64,000 nt of DNA from the NCBI GenBank assembly GCA_016183985.1, contig JACPDN010000002.1:62001-126000 (forward strand), in the 5' to 3' direction. Both the position numbers and the translations under genes were made by a program. This document shows positions 33,564 to 42,441 of the stretch, piece by piece; the first letter of the stretch is position 1; every line of letters starts with the position of its first letter. The stretch comes from Pseudomonadota bacterium (GTDB lineage: Bacteria; Pseudomonadota; Alphaproteobacteria; Dongiales; Dongiaceae). Under the pieces are notes generated by a model. That model did no database searches and had not been told where the DNA came from. It saw nothing but the letters and a program-made list of their open reading frames with translations.

Positions 33564-36134
33564 ATGCAAAAGGGTGGGGCAGCGGCGCGCGGGGGAATGC
33601 GCGGCCGTGGGGGCAGGTTCAACTTCAATGTGGCGCTGATTTTGAGCGGCACTGCCCTGGCGGGCGGCGTTGCCGAGGCGCAGGCCGATGATGCGGCGTC
33701 CGGCACCAATTGGCAGAGGCGCCTCAATCAGATCTCGGCGGGCGATGACTTGCGCATGGACACGTTCGTGACCCAGGTGGCGCAGGCGGGCACGGTGAGC
33801 GAGTTCAACATCCCGGCGCAGCCTCTGGGACAAGCGCTCATCGCCTTCTCGGAAAAGACCGGCATCGCCGTCATCGTTGATTCAAGCCTGCTCGAAGGCA
33901 TTACCTCGTCGCCCGTCGCCGGCACGATGTCGTCCGACGATGCGCTCAAAGCCTTGCTCGTGAACACCGGCATCGCCTATCGCCCGACGGCCGCAAATGC
34001 TGTCACGTTGCAGAAAGTCGCTGCGGCCGGGCAAGACAGCGGTGGCGATGAGCTGACGCCACTCAGTGTCGAGGATACGGCCGAAGCAGAACCGCTCAGC
34101 GACGGCTACAAGCCGCTTCGCGCCGGCACCACCAAGAACACGCAGCCGCTGCTCGATACCCCGAAAACCGTCGTCGTGGTGACTGAGAAGCAGATGGAAG
34201 ATCGTGGCATCACCGATATGAAGCAGGCGCTGCGCACGGTGCCGGGCGTCACGATGAACCAGGGTGAAGGTGGCACGCGCGGCACCAACTTCCGCATCCG
34301 CGGTTTCGACGGCAATCGCAGCGACAATTACGTCGACGGCGTTCGCGACGCAACGGTCGGCAGCTTCAAGGACACTTTCAATTACGAGCAGATCGAAGTG
34401 AACAAGGGGCCGAGCACTGCCGTGGGCGGCCGCGGCTCTGCTTCCGGCTCGATCAATTCTGTCACCAAGACGCCGAAAGCCGAGAGCTTCTACAATGCCG
34501 ACGGCACACTTGGCACCGACAATACCAAGCGTGTCACCGTCGACGTCAACCAGGTGTTGCCTGAGGATTATGTCGGCGTCGAGGGTGCGGCCTTCCGCCT
34601 CAACGGCATGTGGCACGATTCCGACGTCGCCGAGCGCGATATCACGACCAGCGAGCGCTGGGGCATCGCGCCGTCATTGGCGGTCGGGCTCGGCGAGCCT
34701 TTCACGGCGACCCTCACCTATATGCATGCCGAATCCGACAACATCCCGGATTACGGCCTGCCGACCTTCCACAACGAAGTGCCCGATGTCGATCGCAGTA
34801 ATTTCTATCATCAGCGCAATGTGGCGCAGGAAAACAGCAACATCGATAGCGTCGGCCTGAAGCTGGAATACGAGGCGACCGATTGGCTGAAGCTCACCAA
34901 CCAGACGCGGGCACAATGGAGTGACGTTTTCAGCATTGCCGGCCATGTCCGCGCAGAGCAGGGCGCCACGCAATATTATCCATTCGTCAACGTAAACCAT
35001 AACGCCCGCACATATAACGACGAATACTATAACAACCAGACCATGGCCGATCTCGATTTCGCGACCGGTCCCTTCGATCATGAAATGCTGTTGGGCTTCG
35101 ATATCAGCCGCGAGAAGCGTGATGTGCAGGCTTATGCCATCCGCATGCTGGGCAAGGATGGCGTCTGGTATTCGACGGTACCCAATGTCAGCATCAGCGA
35201 TCCAGACAACGACTTCATCGTCGATTACGAATTGTCGGCGACAACGACGACGAAATATACCGGCGACACCAAGGCTGTCTATGGCTACGACACGGTGAGC
35301 TTCCTCGACGATATGTTCGAGGTGAACGGCGGTCTGCGCTACGAATGGCTCGATGCGGTGACGATCAACGCCACGGGCAACAAGTTCCGCAACAAGGACG
35401 AATATCTGAGCTGGCAGGCCGGCCTCGTCTTCAAGCCGGTCGAGAACGGCAGTCTCTATTTTGGCTATGGCAGTTCTTTCACGCCGCAAGATGCCGATCT
35501 TGCCGTCTCGACCACCGTTCCAGAGGACCAGGCCAAGGCGCTCGAATCCACGACCATGGAGTTCGGCACGAAGTGGGATCTCTTCGACGACAAGCTGTCG
35601 CTGACGGCCGCAATCTTCCAGACCGAGAAGGACGGGCAGCTCGTCAACAATGGCGACGCCGCCAATCCTGATTATGTCGTCACCGGCAAGCAGCGCGTGC
35701 GTGGTGTTGAGCTTGGCGTCAATGGCGAACTCACCGAAGGCTGGAACGTCGCCGCCGGCTATACCTACATGAAGGGCAAGATTCTTGAAGAAGCGAGCGC
35801 CAATGACGCTGCGGTCTTCCGCAACATGCCGGAACACGCCTTTTCGCTTTGGACCAGCTACGACCTGCCGTGGTGGAACCGCGATGTGACGGTGGGCGGC
35901 GGCGTCACGTACATGGGCACGCGCAAATATCTCTTCGGCAATGCCGATGAGAAGAACATCGACAGCTATTGGGTATTCGATCTGATGGGACAATACCGCC
36001 TCACCGAGAACATCGAATTCCAGTTCAACCTCTACAACCTTACCAACGAGTTTTACGTGGATCAGGTGGGTGGCGGCTTCGTGACGCCGGGGCCCGGGCG
36101 CACAGCTCTCTTCACGACCAGCCTGAAGTTCTGA
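33564..36134 (+). CDS. TonB-dependent siderophore receptor with an STN signalling domain
   Basis: A protein of 856 residues. A signal segment (about 20-40) is followed by an STN (secretin/TonB short N-terminal) domain at about 78-150 (IPAQPLGQALIAFSEKTGIA) that normally contacts FecR. The plug spans about 190-320 (KTVVVVTEKQMEDRGITDM, NFRIRGFD, QIEVNKGPSTAVGGRGSASG) and the remainder is a 22-strand barrel ending in Phe (FTTSLKF). It imports a ferric siderophore using TonB-ExbBD, which are encoded downstream. An intact STN domain without a local FecR is notable. Confidence 0.93.
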   Translation: MQKGGAAARGGMRGRGGRFNFNVALILSGTALAGGVAEAQADDAASGTNWQRRLNQISAGDDLRMDTFVTQVAQAGTVSEFNIPAQPLGQALIAFSEKTGIAVIVDSSLLEGITSSPVAGTMSSDDALKALLVNTGIAYRPTAANAVTLQKVAAAGQDSGGDELTPLSVEDTAEAEPLSDGYKPLRAGTTKNTQPLLDTPKTVVVVTEKQMEDRGITDMKQALRTVPGVTMNQGEGGTRGTNFRIRGFDGNRSDNYVDGVRDATVGSFKDTFNYEQIEVNKGPSTAVGGRGSASGSINSVTKTPKAESFYNADGTLGTDNTKRVTVDVNQVLPEDYVGVEGAAFRLNGMWHDSDVAERDITTSERWGIAPSLAVGLGEPFTATLTYMHAESDNIPDYGLPTFHNEVPDVDRSNFYHQRNVAQENSNIDSVGLKLEYEATDWLKLTNQTRAQWSDVFSIAGHVRAEQGATQYYPFVNVNHNARTYNDEYYNNQTMADLDFATGPFDHEMLLGFDISREKRDVQAYAIRMLGKDGVWYSTVPNVSISDPDNDFIVDYELSATTTTKYTGDTKAVYGYDTVSFLDDMFEVNGGLRYEWLDAVTINATGNKFRNKDEYLSWQAGLVFKPVENGSLYFGYGSSFTPQDADLAVSTTVPEDQAKALESTTMEFGTKWDLFDDKLSLTAAIFQTEKDGQLVNNGDAANPDYVVTGKQRVRGVELGVNGELTEGWNVAAGYTYMKGKILEEASANDAAVFRNMPEHAFSLWTSYDLPWWNRDVTVGGGVTYMGTRKYLFGNADEKNIDSYWVFDLMGQYRLTENIEFQFNLYNLTNEFYVDQVGGGFVTPGPGRTALFTTSLKF

Positions 36135-36164
36135 GCGCCAAAAAAAACTTTGCAGGAAAGCAAC

Positions 36165-36190
36165 GCCCCGGCCGTGAAAACGGCCGGGGC
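36165..36190 (+). terminator. Strong GNRA-capped hairpin after the receptor gene
   Basis: An 11-bp perfect GC stem, GCCCCGGCCGT / ACGGCCGGGGC, with a GAAA tetraloop lies between the receptor and PiuC genes. No T-run follows, so it is either a weak terminator or an mRNA-end stabiliser that would lower expression of downstream genes. Confidence 0.6.
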
Positions 36191-36216
36191 TTCGCCACGA
36201 TATAGGAACCAAGGAT

Positions 36217-36897
36217 ATGCTGTTACGGATTCCAGGGGTGCTGACCAAGGAGCAGGTCGCCTATTGCCGTCAGATACTCGCGGCAGCCGATTGGATCGAT
36301 GGTCGTGTCACCGCAGGCAGCGGATCGGCCAAGGTGAAGAAAAACACGCAGCTGCCGGAGGAAAGCGCTGCTGCCATCGAGCTTGGCGACCTCATCCTTA
36401 CGGCACTTGAGAGCAATGCGTTGTTCGTATCTGCCGCCTTGCCCTCGCGCGTCTTTCCGCCACTCTTCAACCGCTATGATGTAGGCGATGGTTTCGGCGC
36501 CCATGTCGACAATGCCATCCGCCAAGGGTTGGATGCGGAAGCCCGCATCCGCACCGACCTTTCCTGCACGCTCTTCTTCAGCGATCCAGAGGAATATGAC
36601 GGCGGCGAACTCAGCATCGACGACACCTATGGTTCGCACACCGTAAGGCTGCCGGCCGGCGACATGGTGCTTTACCCATCGACCAGCCTGCATGCCGTAA
36701 CGCCGGTGAGGCGAGGCACGCGGCTGGCATCGTTCTTCTGGCTGCAAAGCATGGTCCGCGACGATGGCGAGCGCACATTGCTCTTCGATCTCGACCGCTC
36801 GATCCAGGCCTTGAGCGTCGATCATCCCGGCCATGCATCGGTCGTGCCTTTGACCGGCGTCTATCACAACCTCCTCCGCCGCTGGGCGGAACTCTAA
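36217..36897 (+). CDS. PKHD-type Fe(II)/2-oxoglutarate hydroxylase (PiuC/YbiX)
   Basis: A protein of 226 residues, the family's normal length. The iron ligands are HVDNAI (HxD) and the His in [10 protein letters not shown], with the 2-oxoglutarate-binding Arg in RRGTRLASF. PiuC/YbiX genes are typically Fur-regulated and sit next to TonB-dependent siderophore receptors, as here. The target of hydroxylation is not established. It has an AAGGAT ribosome site. Confidence 0.9.
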   Translation: MLLRIPGVLTKEQVAYCRQILAAADWIDGRVTAGSGSAKVKKNTQLPEESAAAIELGDLILTALESNALFVSAALPSRVFPPLFNRYDVGDGFGAHVDNAIRQGLDAEARIRTDLSCTLFFSDPEEYDGGELSIDDTYGSHTVRLPAGDMVLYPSTSLHAVTPVRRGTRLASFFWLQSMVRDDGERTLLFDLDRSIQALSVDHPGHASVVPLTGVYHNLLRRWAEL

Positions 36898-36910
36898 CGA
36901 GGCCTTCTCA

Positions 36911-38116
36911 ATGAAGCGCATGACCTTTCGCCAGCTGCTGCAGGAAATCCATCTCTGGCTTGCACTCATCCTCTTCGTACCGTTGGTCATTCTCGGCCTC
37001 ACCGGCTCGATCCTGGTCTATCACGACGACTTCGCATCATGGTTCGGCAGCGACGAGACACGCTACACCCTGGAGAGCGGCGCGCCGCAGCCCATTGAGG
37101 CGATCATTGCGGCCGCGCAATCCGCCCTTGGCGACGGCGTGAGACCCGCCGCGGTCACCTTGTCGGCAACACCGGGAGAACCGGCCCTCATTCGCTTCGC
37201 CCGCGCCGGTGGCCAGGGACAATCCCAGGGCCAGTCCCAAGGGCAATCCCAGGGACAGGGGCAGGGCCAAGCAAGTGGCGGCCAGGTGCGCATCGATCCC
37301 GTCTCACTCGCCGTGCTGGATGTGCAGAAGGGGATGAACCGGCAGGGCGGTTTCTTCGGCGTGATGCACCAGCTGCATGGCTCGCTGATGATCCCTGGAG
37401 CCGGGCGCGATATCGTCGGCTGGCTCGGCGTCGTGATGCTGTTTCTGGGCGTCAGCGGCCTTATCGTCTGGTGGCCGCGTCCCGGGCAATGGCGCCAGCA
37501 ACTCACCATCAAACGCGGTGCCACCACGCTGCGCCTCAACCGCGACCTTCACAACACTTTCGGCTTCTGGAGCCTTGCGGTCTTTGTCATCGTCAGCTTC
37601 ACCGGCCTCTACATCGTCTACCCACAACCGATCAATGCCGTGGTCGGCCTGGTGTCGCCGGTACGTGACCTTCGCCCGAATGCGGTTAGCGTGACGCCAC
37701 AGCAAGGTGTGACACCCATCGATGTCGCCGCGGCCGTTCGTTTGGGCGATGCCGCCGTGGCACCGGAACAGAAGCTGCAGAGCGCCTTCCTGCCGCAGCG
37801 CCCCGACCAGCCCTACCGGTTGAGCTACGCGCTGCCGGGCGAAAGCTCGCCCTTCTTCAACACGACAATCTTCGTCGATCCCTGGGCGGGCCGGGTGATC
37901 GAGACGCGAGATCCGGCCACGTTCAATGCCGGTGACACCTTTGCCCTTTACCAGCGACCGCTCCATTACGGCTTCGGCTGGGGGCCGGCCTGGCAGTTCC
38001 TGGTCTTCCTCTCCGGCTTGCTGCCGCTGCTCTTCTCGGTCACGGGCCTCACCATGTGGTGGATCAAGCGGCGGCGGCGCCAGCAGGCTGCATTGGCACG
38101 GCAAATGGCTGAGTAA
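36911..38116 (+). CDS. PepSY-associated membrane protein, siderophore/iron-reduction type
   Basis: A protein of 401 residues with four membrane segments: about 15-38, 170-195, 215-240 and 355-380. PepSY-like lobes lie in between; the loop after the first helix starts [11 protein letters not shown] Gln-Gly-Ser repeat at about residues 102-120 (units of GQSQ) interrupts the first lobe. This family (iron uptake factor/ferric reductase-like) is commonly linked to TonB receptors and thought to act in the inner membrane on imported ferric siderophores. It starts 13 bases after the PiuC gene. Confidence 0.85.
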   Translation: MKRMTFRQLLQEIHLWLALILFVPLVILGLTGSILVYHDDFASWFGSDETRYTLESGAPQPIEAIIAAAQSALGDGVRPAAVTLSATPGEPALIRFARAGGQGQSQGQSQGQSQGQGQGQASGGQVRIDPVSLAVLDVQKGMNRQGGFFGVMHQLHGSLMIPGAGRDIVGWLGVVMLFLGVSGLIVWWPRPGQWRQQLTIKRGATTLRLNRDLHNTFGFWSLAVFVIVSFTGLYIVYPQPINAVVGLVSPVRDLRPNAVSVTPQQGVTPIDVAAAVRLGDAAVAPEQKLQSAFLPQRPDQPYRLSYALPGESSPFFNTTIFVDPWAGRVIETRDPATFNAGDTFALYQRPLHYGFGWGPAWQFLVFLSGLLPLLFSVTGLTMWWIKRRRRQQAALARQMAE

Positions 38117-38131
38117 ATGGAGTCAAATGCT

Positions 38132-38150
38132 ATTGCAATTCATTCGCATT
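38132..38150 (-). promoter_or_regulatory. Fur-like box upstream of exbB
   Basis: Minus-strand AATGCGAATGAATTGCAAT matches the box at 33498-33516 at 17 of 19 positions. It lies 75 bases before the exbB start. Confidence 0.55.
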
Positions 38151-38225
38151 CCTATCATAAACACAACAGCAAAGCTTGATCGCTCGCTTGACATGACTCC
38201 TAACCTATTCAGAAAAGAGCGAAAA

Positions 38226-39065
38226 ATGCGCCGAACAAGCGGTATCTGGCTGATATGCACTCTTCTATCGGCTTCACTGGCCCTGCCGGTTGCGGCCTTG
38301 GCGCAGGAAACACAGTCGCCCGTATTGACGGCGACCGATCCGGCAGTCCTCGCTCCCGAAGCGCCGGCCATTCTGCCGCATGACCTTTCCCCCTGGGGCA
38401 TGTTCATGCAGGCCGATTGGGTGGTGAAGACGGTGATGAGCGGCCTTGCCATCGCCTCCGTCCTGACCTGGACAGTCTGGCTGGTCACGAGCCTTGAATT
38501 GATCACGGCGAAGCGGGAAGCGCGCCGCGTGCGCATGTCGCTTGCCGCGGCACCCAGCCTCCATGAGGCGCTGGCCGGCACGCCGCAGCAGGATGGACCC
38601 GTGCGCGATCTCATTGCCGCTGCGGCGCATGAGGTCGATCTCTCCCATGGCTTGCCGCCGGATGGCATCAAGGAACGTGTGGGCTCGCGTCTCGAACGCA
38701 TCGAGGCCGCCGCTGCCCGTCACGCCACGCGCGGCACCGGCATTCTGGCGACGATCGGCTCGACGGCGCCCTTCGTCGGCCTGTTCGGGACCGTCTGGGG
38801 CATCATGAATGCCTTCATCGGCATCTCGAAGACGCAGACCACCAATCTGGCCGTCGTGGCACCCGGCATCGCCGAGGCGCTGCTGGCGACCGCCATCGGC
38901 CTGGTTGCGGCCATTCCGGCGGTCGTCATCTACAATAAGTTCGCCCGCGGGATCTCCGGCTATAAGGCACTGCTCGCCGATATCTCGGCAGAGCTCATGC
39001 GCCTCATCAGCCGCGATCTCGACCGTCGCAATCTGGCCGGCGCCTATCGCGACGCGGCGGAATAG
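38226..39065 (+). CDS. exbB: TonB-system proton channel subunit ExbB
   Basis: A protein of 279 residues from the ATG at 38226. It has a cleavable signal peptide (ends VAALAQE), a periplasmic linker rich in Pro and Ala, and three membrane helices. The MotA/TolQ/ExbB core is [20 protein letters not shown], then VWGIMNAF, and later [20 protein letters not shown]. It is the long-type ExbB with an N-terminal extension. It forms the proton channel with ExbD and energises TonB. The Fur-like box upstream suggests iron control. An alternative start at 38193 lacks a signal peptide. Confidence 0.93.
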   Translation: MRRTSGIWLICTLLSASLALPVAALAQETQSPVLTATDPAVLAPEAPAILPHDLSPWGMFMQADWVVKTVMSGLAIASVLTWTVWLVTSLELITAKREARRVRMSLAAAPSLHEALAGTPQQDGPVRDLIAAAAHEVDLSHGLPPDGIKERVGSRLERIEAAAARHATRGTGILATIGSTAPFVGLFGTVWGIMNAFIGISKTQTTNLAVVAPGIAEALLATAIGLVAAIPAVVIYNKFARGISGYKALLADISAELMRLISRDLDRRNLAGAYRDAAE

Positions 39066-39073
39066 GCGAAGCG

Positions 39074-39523
39074 ATGGCGGTCCGGCTCAATCATGGCGGC
39101 GATGACGAGCTCGACGTCAATCACGACATCAACGTCACACCTTTCATCGATGTCATCCTGGTGCTGCTGATCATCTTCATGGTGGCGGCACCGCTTTCGA
39201 CCGTCGACGTCCAGGTCGATTTGCCGGCCTCGACCGCGATTCCGGCGCCGCGCCCGGACAAGCCGGTCTTCCTCACCATCGACGAACAATTGGGCTTGAG
39301 CCTCGGCAACGCCAAGGTGCCGCGCGAAACCTTCGGCCCGGTGCTGGAAACACTGACCAAGGGCGACAGGGAGACGCGTATCTTCCTGCGTGCCGATGAA
39401 GAAGTGCCCTATGGCGAGATCATGACCGTCATGAACATGCTGCGCGAGGTGGGCTATCTCAAGGTGGCATTGGTCGGCACGGAATCCGCACCCGTTCCGG
39501 CGCAGCCGGCACCGGCTCAGTAA
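39074..39523 (+). CDS. exbD: TonB-system subunit ExbD
   Basis: A protein of 149 residues with one N-terminal membrane helix (about 22-44). The proton-carrying Asp is in NVTPFIDVILVLLIIFMVAA. A periplasmic domain follows, with VFLTIDEQ and the typical IFLRADEEVPYGEIMTVMN. It begins eight bases after the exbB stop and seven bases before tonB. Confidence 0.94.
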   Translation: MAVRLNHGGDDELDVNHDINVTPFIDVILVLLIIFMVAAPLSTVDVQVDLPASTAIPAPRPDKPVFLTIDEQLGLSLGNAKVPRETFGPVLETLTKGDRETRIFLRADEEVPYGEIMTVMNMLREVGYLKVALVGTESAPVPAQPAPAQ

Positions 39524-39529
39524 GGCGCC

Positions 39530-40354
39530 ATGAGCATCGCCTTCGAAAGCTCGTTCGATCGCCGCAGCTGGGCTACCGGCCGCTGGGCCAGTGCCGCCGT
39601 GGTCGTCGTCGGACTCCATGTGGGCGGTGCCGCCGCGGGATTTCTCTCTTGGGACCGGCAGCCCGAGGAGATGCTGTTGCCGCCACCCATGCTGATCGCC
39701 TTCGAATTGGCACCAGCACCAGTGGCGCCACCCGCGCCGCCCAAGGTCGAAGAGATGACGGAAATCGAACCGGCACCAGAGCTGCCGCCGCTGAGCGAAT
39801 TGGATCTCGCCCCACCTGCACCGCCCGAGGTCAAGGTCGCCGTGGCGGTGCCGGAAAAGCCCAAGCCGGTGCAGAAGAAAAAGAGGAAAGAACCGGAAAA
39901 GAAAAAGAAGATAGAGAAGAAGCCGATCGAGACACCGCAACCGCCGCAACCCATTGCGACGCCGCAACCCGCCACGGCGAGCACTGCCGCACCGGCGCCG
40001 CCGAATCTGCCATCGGCATCGGTAGCTGCGGCGCCCAAGAGCAGCATGGATCCGCAGGCGGCCTTTGCCACGGCGCAATGGCACCAGCTGTTCAACGAGC
40101 ACATCAAGAAGTATCGGAAATACCCCAAATCCGCCCGGCGCAAGCACCTGGAAGGCTCGCCCACGGTCGCCTTCGTGTTCGACCGGGCCGGCAATGTGAT
40201 GTCGGCCGAAATCTTGCGCAGTTCCGGCATCGCGGCACTCGACGAAGAAGCGATCGCCACCTTCCAGCGCGCCGATCCGCTGCCGGCGCTGCCGCCGGAG
40301 ATCGCCGGCGATACCAAACGCATGACGCTGCGCATCGATTTCAAGCTGAACTGA
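39530..40354 (+). CDS. tonB: Energy-transducing protein TonB
   Basis: A protein of 274 residues: a short cytoplasmic tail, one anchor helix (about 20-38) and a Pro-rich and Glu/Lys-rich periplasmic spacer (about 50-160, including a KKKRKEPEKKKKIEKK block). The C-terminal TonB domain (about 190-274) has YRKYPKSARRKHLEGSPTVA and SSGIAALDEEAIATFQRA. It transmits proton-motive force from ExbBD to the receptor encoded upstream. Confidence 0.93.
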   Translation: MSIAFESSFDRRSWATGRWASAAVVVVGLHVGGAAAGFLSWDRQPEEMLLPPPMLIAFELAPAPVAPPAPPKVEEMTEIEPAPELPPLSELDLAPPAPPEVKVAVAVPEKPKPVQKKKRKEPEKKKKIEKKPIETPQPPQPIATPQPATASTAAPAPPNLPSASVAAAPKSSMDPQAAFATAQWHQLFNEHIKKYRKYPKSARRKHLEGSPTVAFVFDRAGNVMSAEILRSSGIAALDEEAIATFQRADPLPALPPEIAGDTKRMTLRIDFKLN

Positions 40355-40447
40355 CCCGCTTCTGTCCTCCAAGTTTCCGGATGCGCCAGCGGCATCGCTC
40401 CCCTAGACTGCGGCGGATTTTCGGACTGCAGAAAAGGATCAGGGGAA

Positions 40448-41413
40448 ATGGCCAGCAACGCCGAAGCGCAAGCCAAGCCGGGCAAGAACCGCAAGGTCAT
40501 CATCACATGCGCTGTGACTGGATCGGTGCATACGCCTTCGATGACGCCCTATTTGCCGATCACACCCGATGAGATCGCGCGGGAATCGATCGCCGCGGCC
40601 GAGGCGGGTGCGTCCGTGATCCACCTTCACGCCCGCGACCCCAAGGACGGGCGTCCCACCCCCAATCCGGACGTCTTCATGCAGTTCCTGCCGCGCATCA
40701 AGCAGAATTGCGACGCCGTCATCAACATCACTACCGGCGGCTCGGTCGGCATGACGATGGAGGATCGCCTCGCGGCACCTTTGCGTGCCAAGCCCGAACT
40801 CTGCTCGCTCAATATGGGGTCGATGAATTTCGGTATTTTCCATGCGGGCGAGAAGATCAAGGATTGGAAATACGATTGGGAGCAGGGCTTCGTCGAAGGC
40901 ACCCGCAACACCATCGCCAGCAACACCTTTACCCAGATCGAACGCTTCATCCGCGAACTGGGCCATGGCTGCGGCACGCGGTTTGAGTGCGAATGCTACG
41001 ACATCGGCCATCTCTACACGCTGGCGCATTTCCTCGATCGCAAGCTGCTGACACCGCCCTTATTCGTGCAGACCATCTTTGGCGTGCTGGGCGGCATCGG
41101 CACGCATCCGGAAGATCTCGCCCATATGCGCCGCACGGCCGACCGACTCTTCGGTTCGGATTACCATTGGTCGATCCTGGCCGCCGGCCGGCATCAGATG
41201 AGCCTGGCCACGATGGGCGCCACCATGGGTGCCAATGTGCGCGTGGGGCTTGAGGACAGCATCTATCTGGGGCCGGGCCAGCTTGCCAAAAGCAATGCCG
41301 ACCAGGTGGCGAAGATCCGGGCGATCCTCGAAAATCTGTCCCTCGAAATCGCCACCCCGGCCGAGGCGCGTGCGATGCTGAAGCTCAAAGGCGGCGATCA
41401 GGTCGCATTCTGA
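40448..41413 (+). CDS. BKACE-family beta-keto acid cleavage enzyme (DUF849)
   Basis: A protein of 321 residues. The zinc site is the HLHAR motif (about residue 58), and the family's ITTGGSVGM loop, MNFGIF region and GHGCGTRFECECYD are present. Characterised members cleave 3-keto-5-aminohexanoate with acetyl-CoA during lysine fermentation, and others act on different beta-keto acids. It stands alone with an AGGGGAA ribosome site, so the substrate class cannot be inferred from neighbours. Confidence 0.88.
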   Translation: MASNAEAQAKPGKNRKVIITCAVTGSVHTPSMTPYLPITPDEIARESIAAAEAGASVIHLHARDPKDGRPTPNPDVFMQFLPRIKQNCDAVINITTGGSVGMTMEDRLAAPLRAKPELCSLNMGSMNFGIFHAGEKIKDWKYDWEQGFVEGTRNTIASNTFTQIERFIRELGHGCGTRFECECYDIGHLYTLAHFLDRKLLTPPLFVQTIFGVLGGIGTHPEDLAHMRRTADRLFGSDYHWSILAAGRHQMSLATMGATMGANVRVGLEDSIYLGPGQLAKSNADQVAKIRAILENLSLEIATPAEARAMLKLKGGDQVAF

Positions 41414-41433
41414 TCGGAAACCGGCCCAGCGTA

Positions 41434-41460
41434 GCACTGGGGGACGGCACTGGGGGACGG
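41434..41460. repeat. 13-bp direct repeat
   Basis: Two adjacent copies of GCACTGGGGGACG lie in the gap between the BKACE and ChaC genes. No function is evident. Confidence 0.5.
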
Positions 41461-41541
41461 CAGCTGTGAATTTTTGTCATCTCTGCAGTTGAAAATCCGG
41501 GAATTGTCGGCGATGGCAGGCCGTTGCTAGCTTGATGACAT

Positions 41542-42270
41542 GTGAATGACCCGGATTCAGGAATGCCGCCGGACAACCCGCCCAAGCGCAAGATGACGCT
41601 GACACCTGAAATGGTCGCCTGTTGCGAGCGTTTCGTCGCCGACCCCGGACCACGCCCGGGCATCGTCCATTTCACGGCGGAGGATTTTGCGGCCGAAGCG
41701 GCGCGCATGGTGGCGGAAGCAGGCGACGGCCCGTTCTGGATCTTTGCCTATGGCTCGTTGATCTGGAATCCAGGTTTCATCGTGACGGAACACCGGCACG
41801 CCACGGCTCATGGCTGGCACCGCCGCTTTTCCATGAAGATGACTCGCTGGCGCGGCACGCCGGAACAGCCGGGCCTGATGCTGGCCCTCGAACATGGCGG
41901 TTCGTGCGACGGGCTGCTGCTGAAACTGCCGGACGATGCCAAGGTCACCGAACTGGCGAAGGCCTTGGAGCGGGAGATCGACGGTGCTGACGATCTCATT
42001 TATTTGCGCTGGCTCACCGTGCGCACGGATGCCGGCCCGTGCCGCGCGCTAACTTTCTGGGCGCATCCCAGGGGCTTCCACCTCGAGCAACATCCGACAT
42101 TGGATGAAGCCGCCCATATGCTGGCCCGCGCCTGCGGCCATTTCGGCTCCGGTGCCGCCTATCTCTACAACACAGTCGCCAAGCTTGCCGAACACGGCAT
42201 CTATGACCGCAATCTCTGGCGGCTGCAGGAGAAGGTGGCGAAGGAGATCGAGGGGCGCAAGGGATCCTGA
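41542..42270 (+). CDS. ChaC-type gamma-glutamylcyclotransferase
   Basis: A protein of up to 242 residues. The glycine-rich substrate loop is FAYGSLIWNPGF (about residues 67-78), and the catalytic Glu lies in the region of LEREIDGADDL. ChaC enzymes cleave glutathione into 5-oxoproline and Cys-Gly in the cytoplasm. The start is uncertain: GTG at 41542, or ATG at 41563 or 41593. Confidence 0.85.
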   Translation: MNDPDSGMPPDNPPKRKMTLTPEMVACCERFVADPGPRPGIVHFTAEDFAAEAARMVAEAGDGPFWIFAYGSLIWNPGFIVTEHRHATAHGWHRRFSMKMTRWRGTPEQPGLMLALEHGGSCDGLLLKLPDDAKVTELAKALEREIDGADDLIYLRWLTVRTDAGPCRALTFWAHPRGFHLEQHPTLDEAAHMLARACGHFGSGAAYLYNTVAKLAEHGIYDRNLWRLQEKVAKEIEGRKGS

Positions 42271-42310
42271 TTACCGCTTCAAGATTTTCTGGAATCGGCT
42301 AATCCCTCCG

Positions 42311-42391
42311 TCATGCCCGGGCTCGACCCGGGCATCCAGTCTATCAAGCAAACAGTGGATCCCCAGGACTTCGCCCGGGGATGACGAAAGG
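42311..42391. repeat. Dispersed palindromic repeat, copy 3
   Basis: GTCATGCCCGGGCTCGACCC with GGGCATCC forms one palindrome, and GGATCCCCAGGACTTCGCCC with GGGGATGACG forms the other. The two halves are the same as those at 2609-2706, in inverted order. It lies between convergent genes. Confidence 0.7.
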
Positions 42392-42441
42392 GAAGGGGCG
42401 GTTCCGTCCAAACATGACGGCTCCCAAGCGCCTATGTGAGC

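Noticed and set aside
36165-36190. Classical Rho-independent terminator after the receptor
   Set aside because: The stem is excellent but no T-run follows, so it is kept only as a hairpin or terminator-like element; the same holds for 60769-60797.
34674-36248. A 524-codon minus-strand frame
   Set aside because: It is antisense to the TonB-dependent receptor, which has clear plug and barrel motifs on the plus strand.
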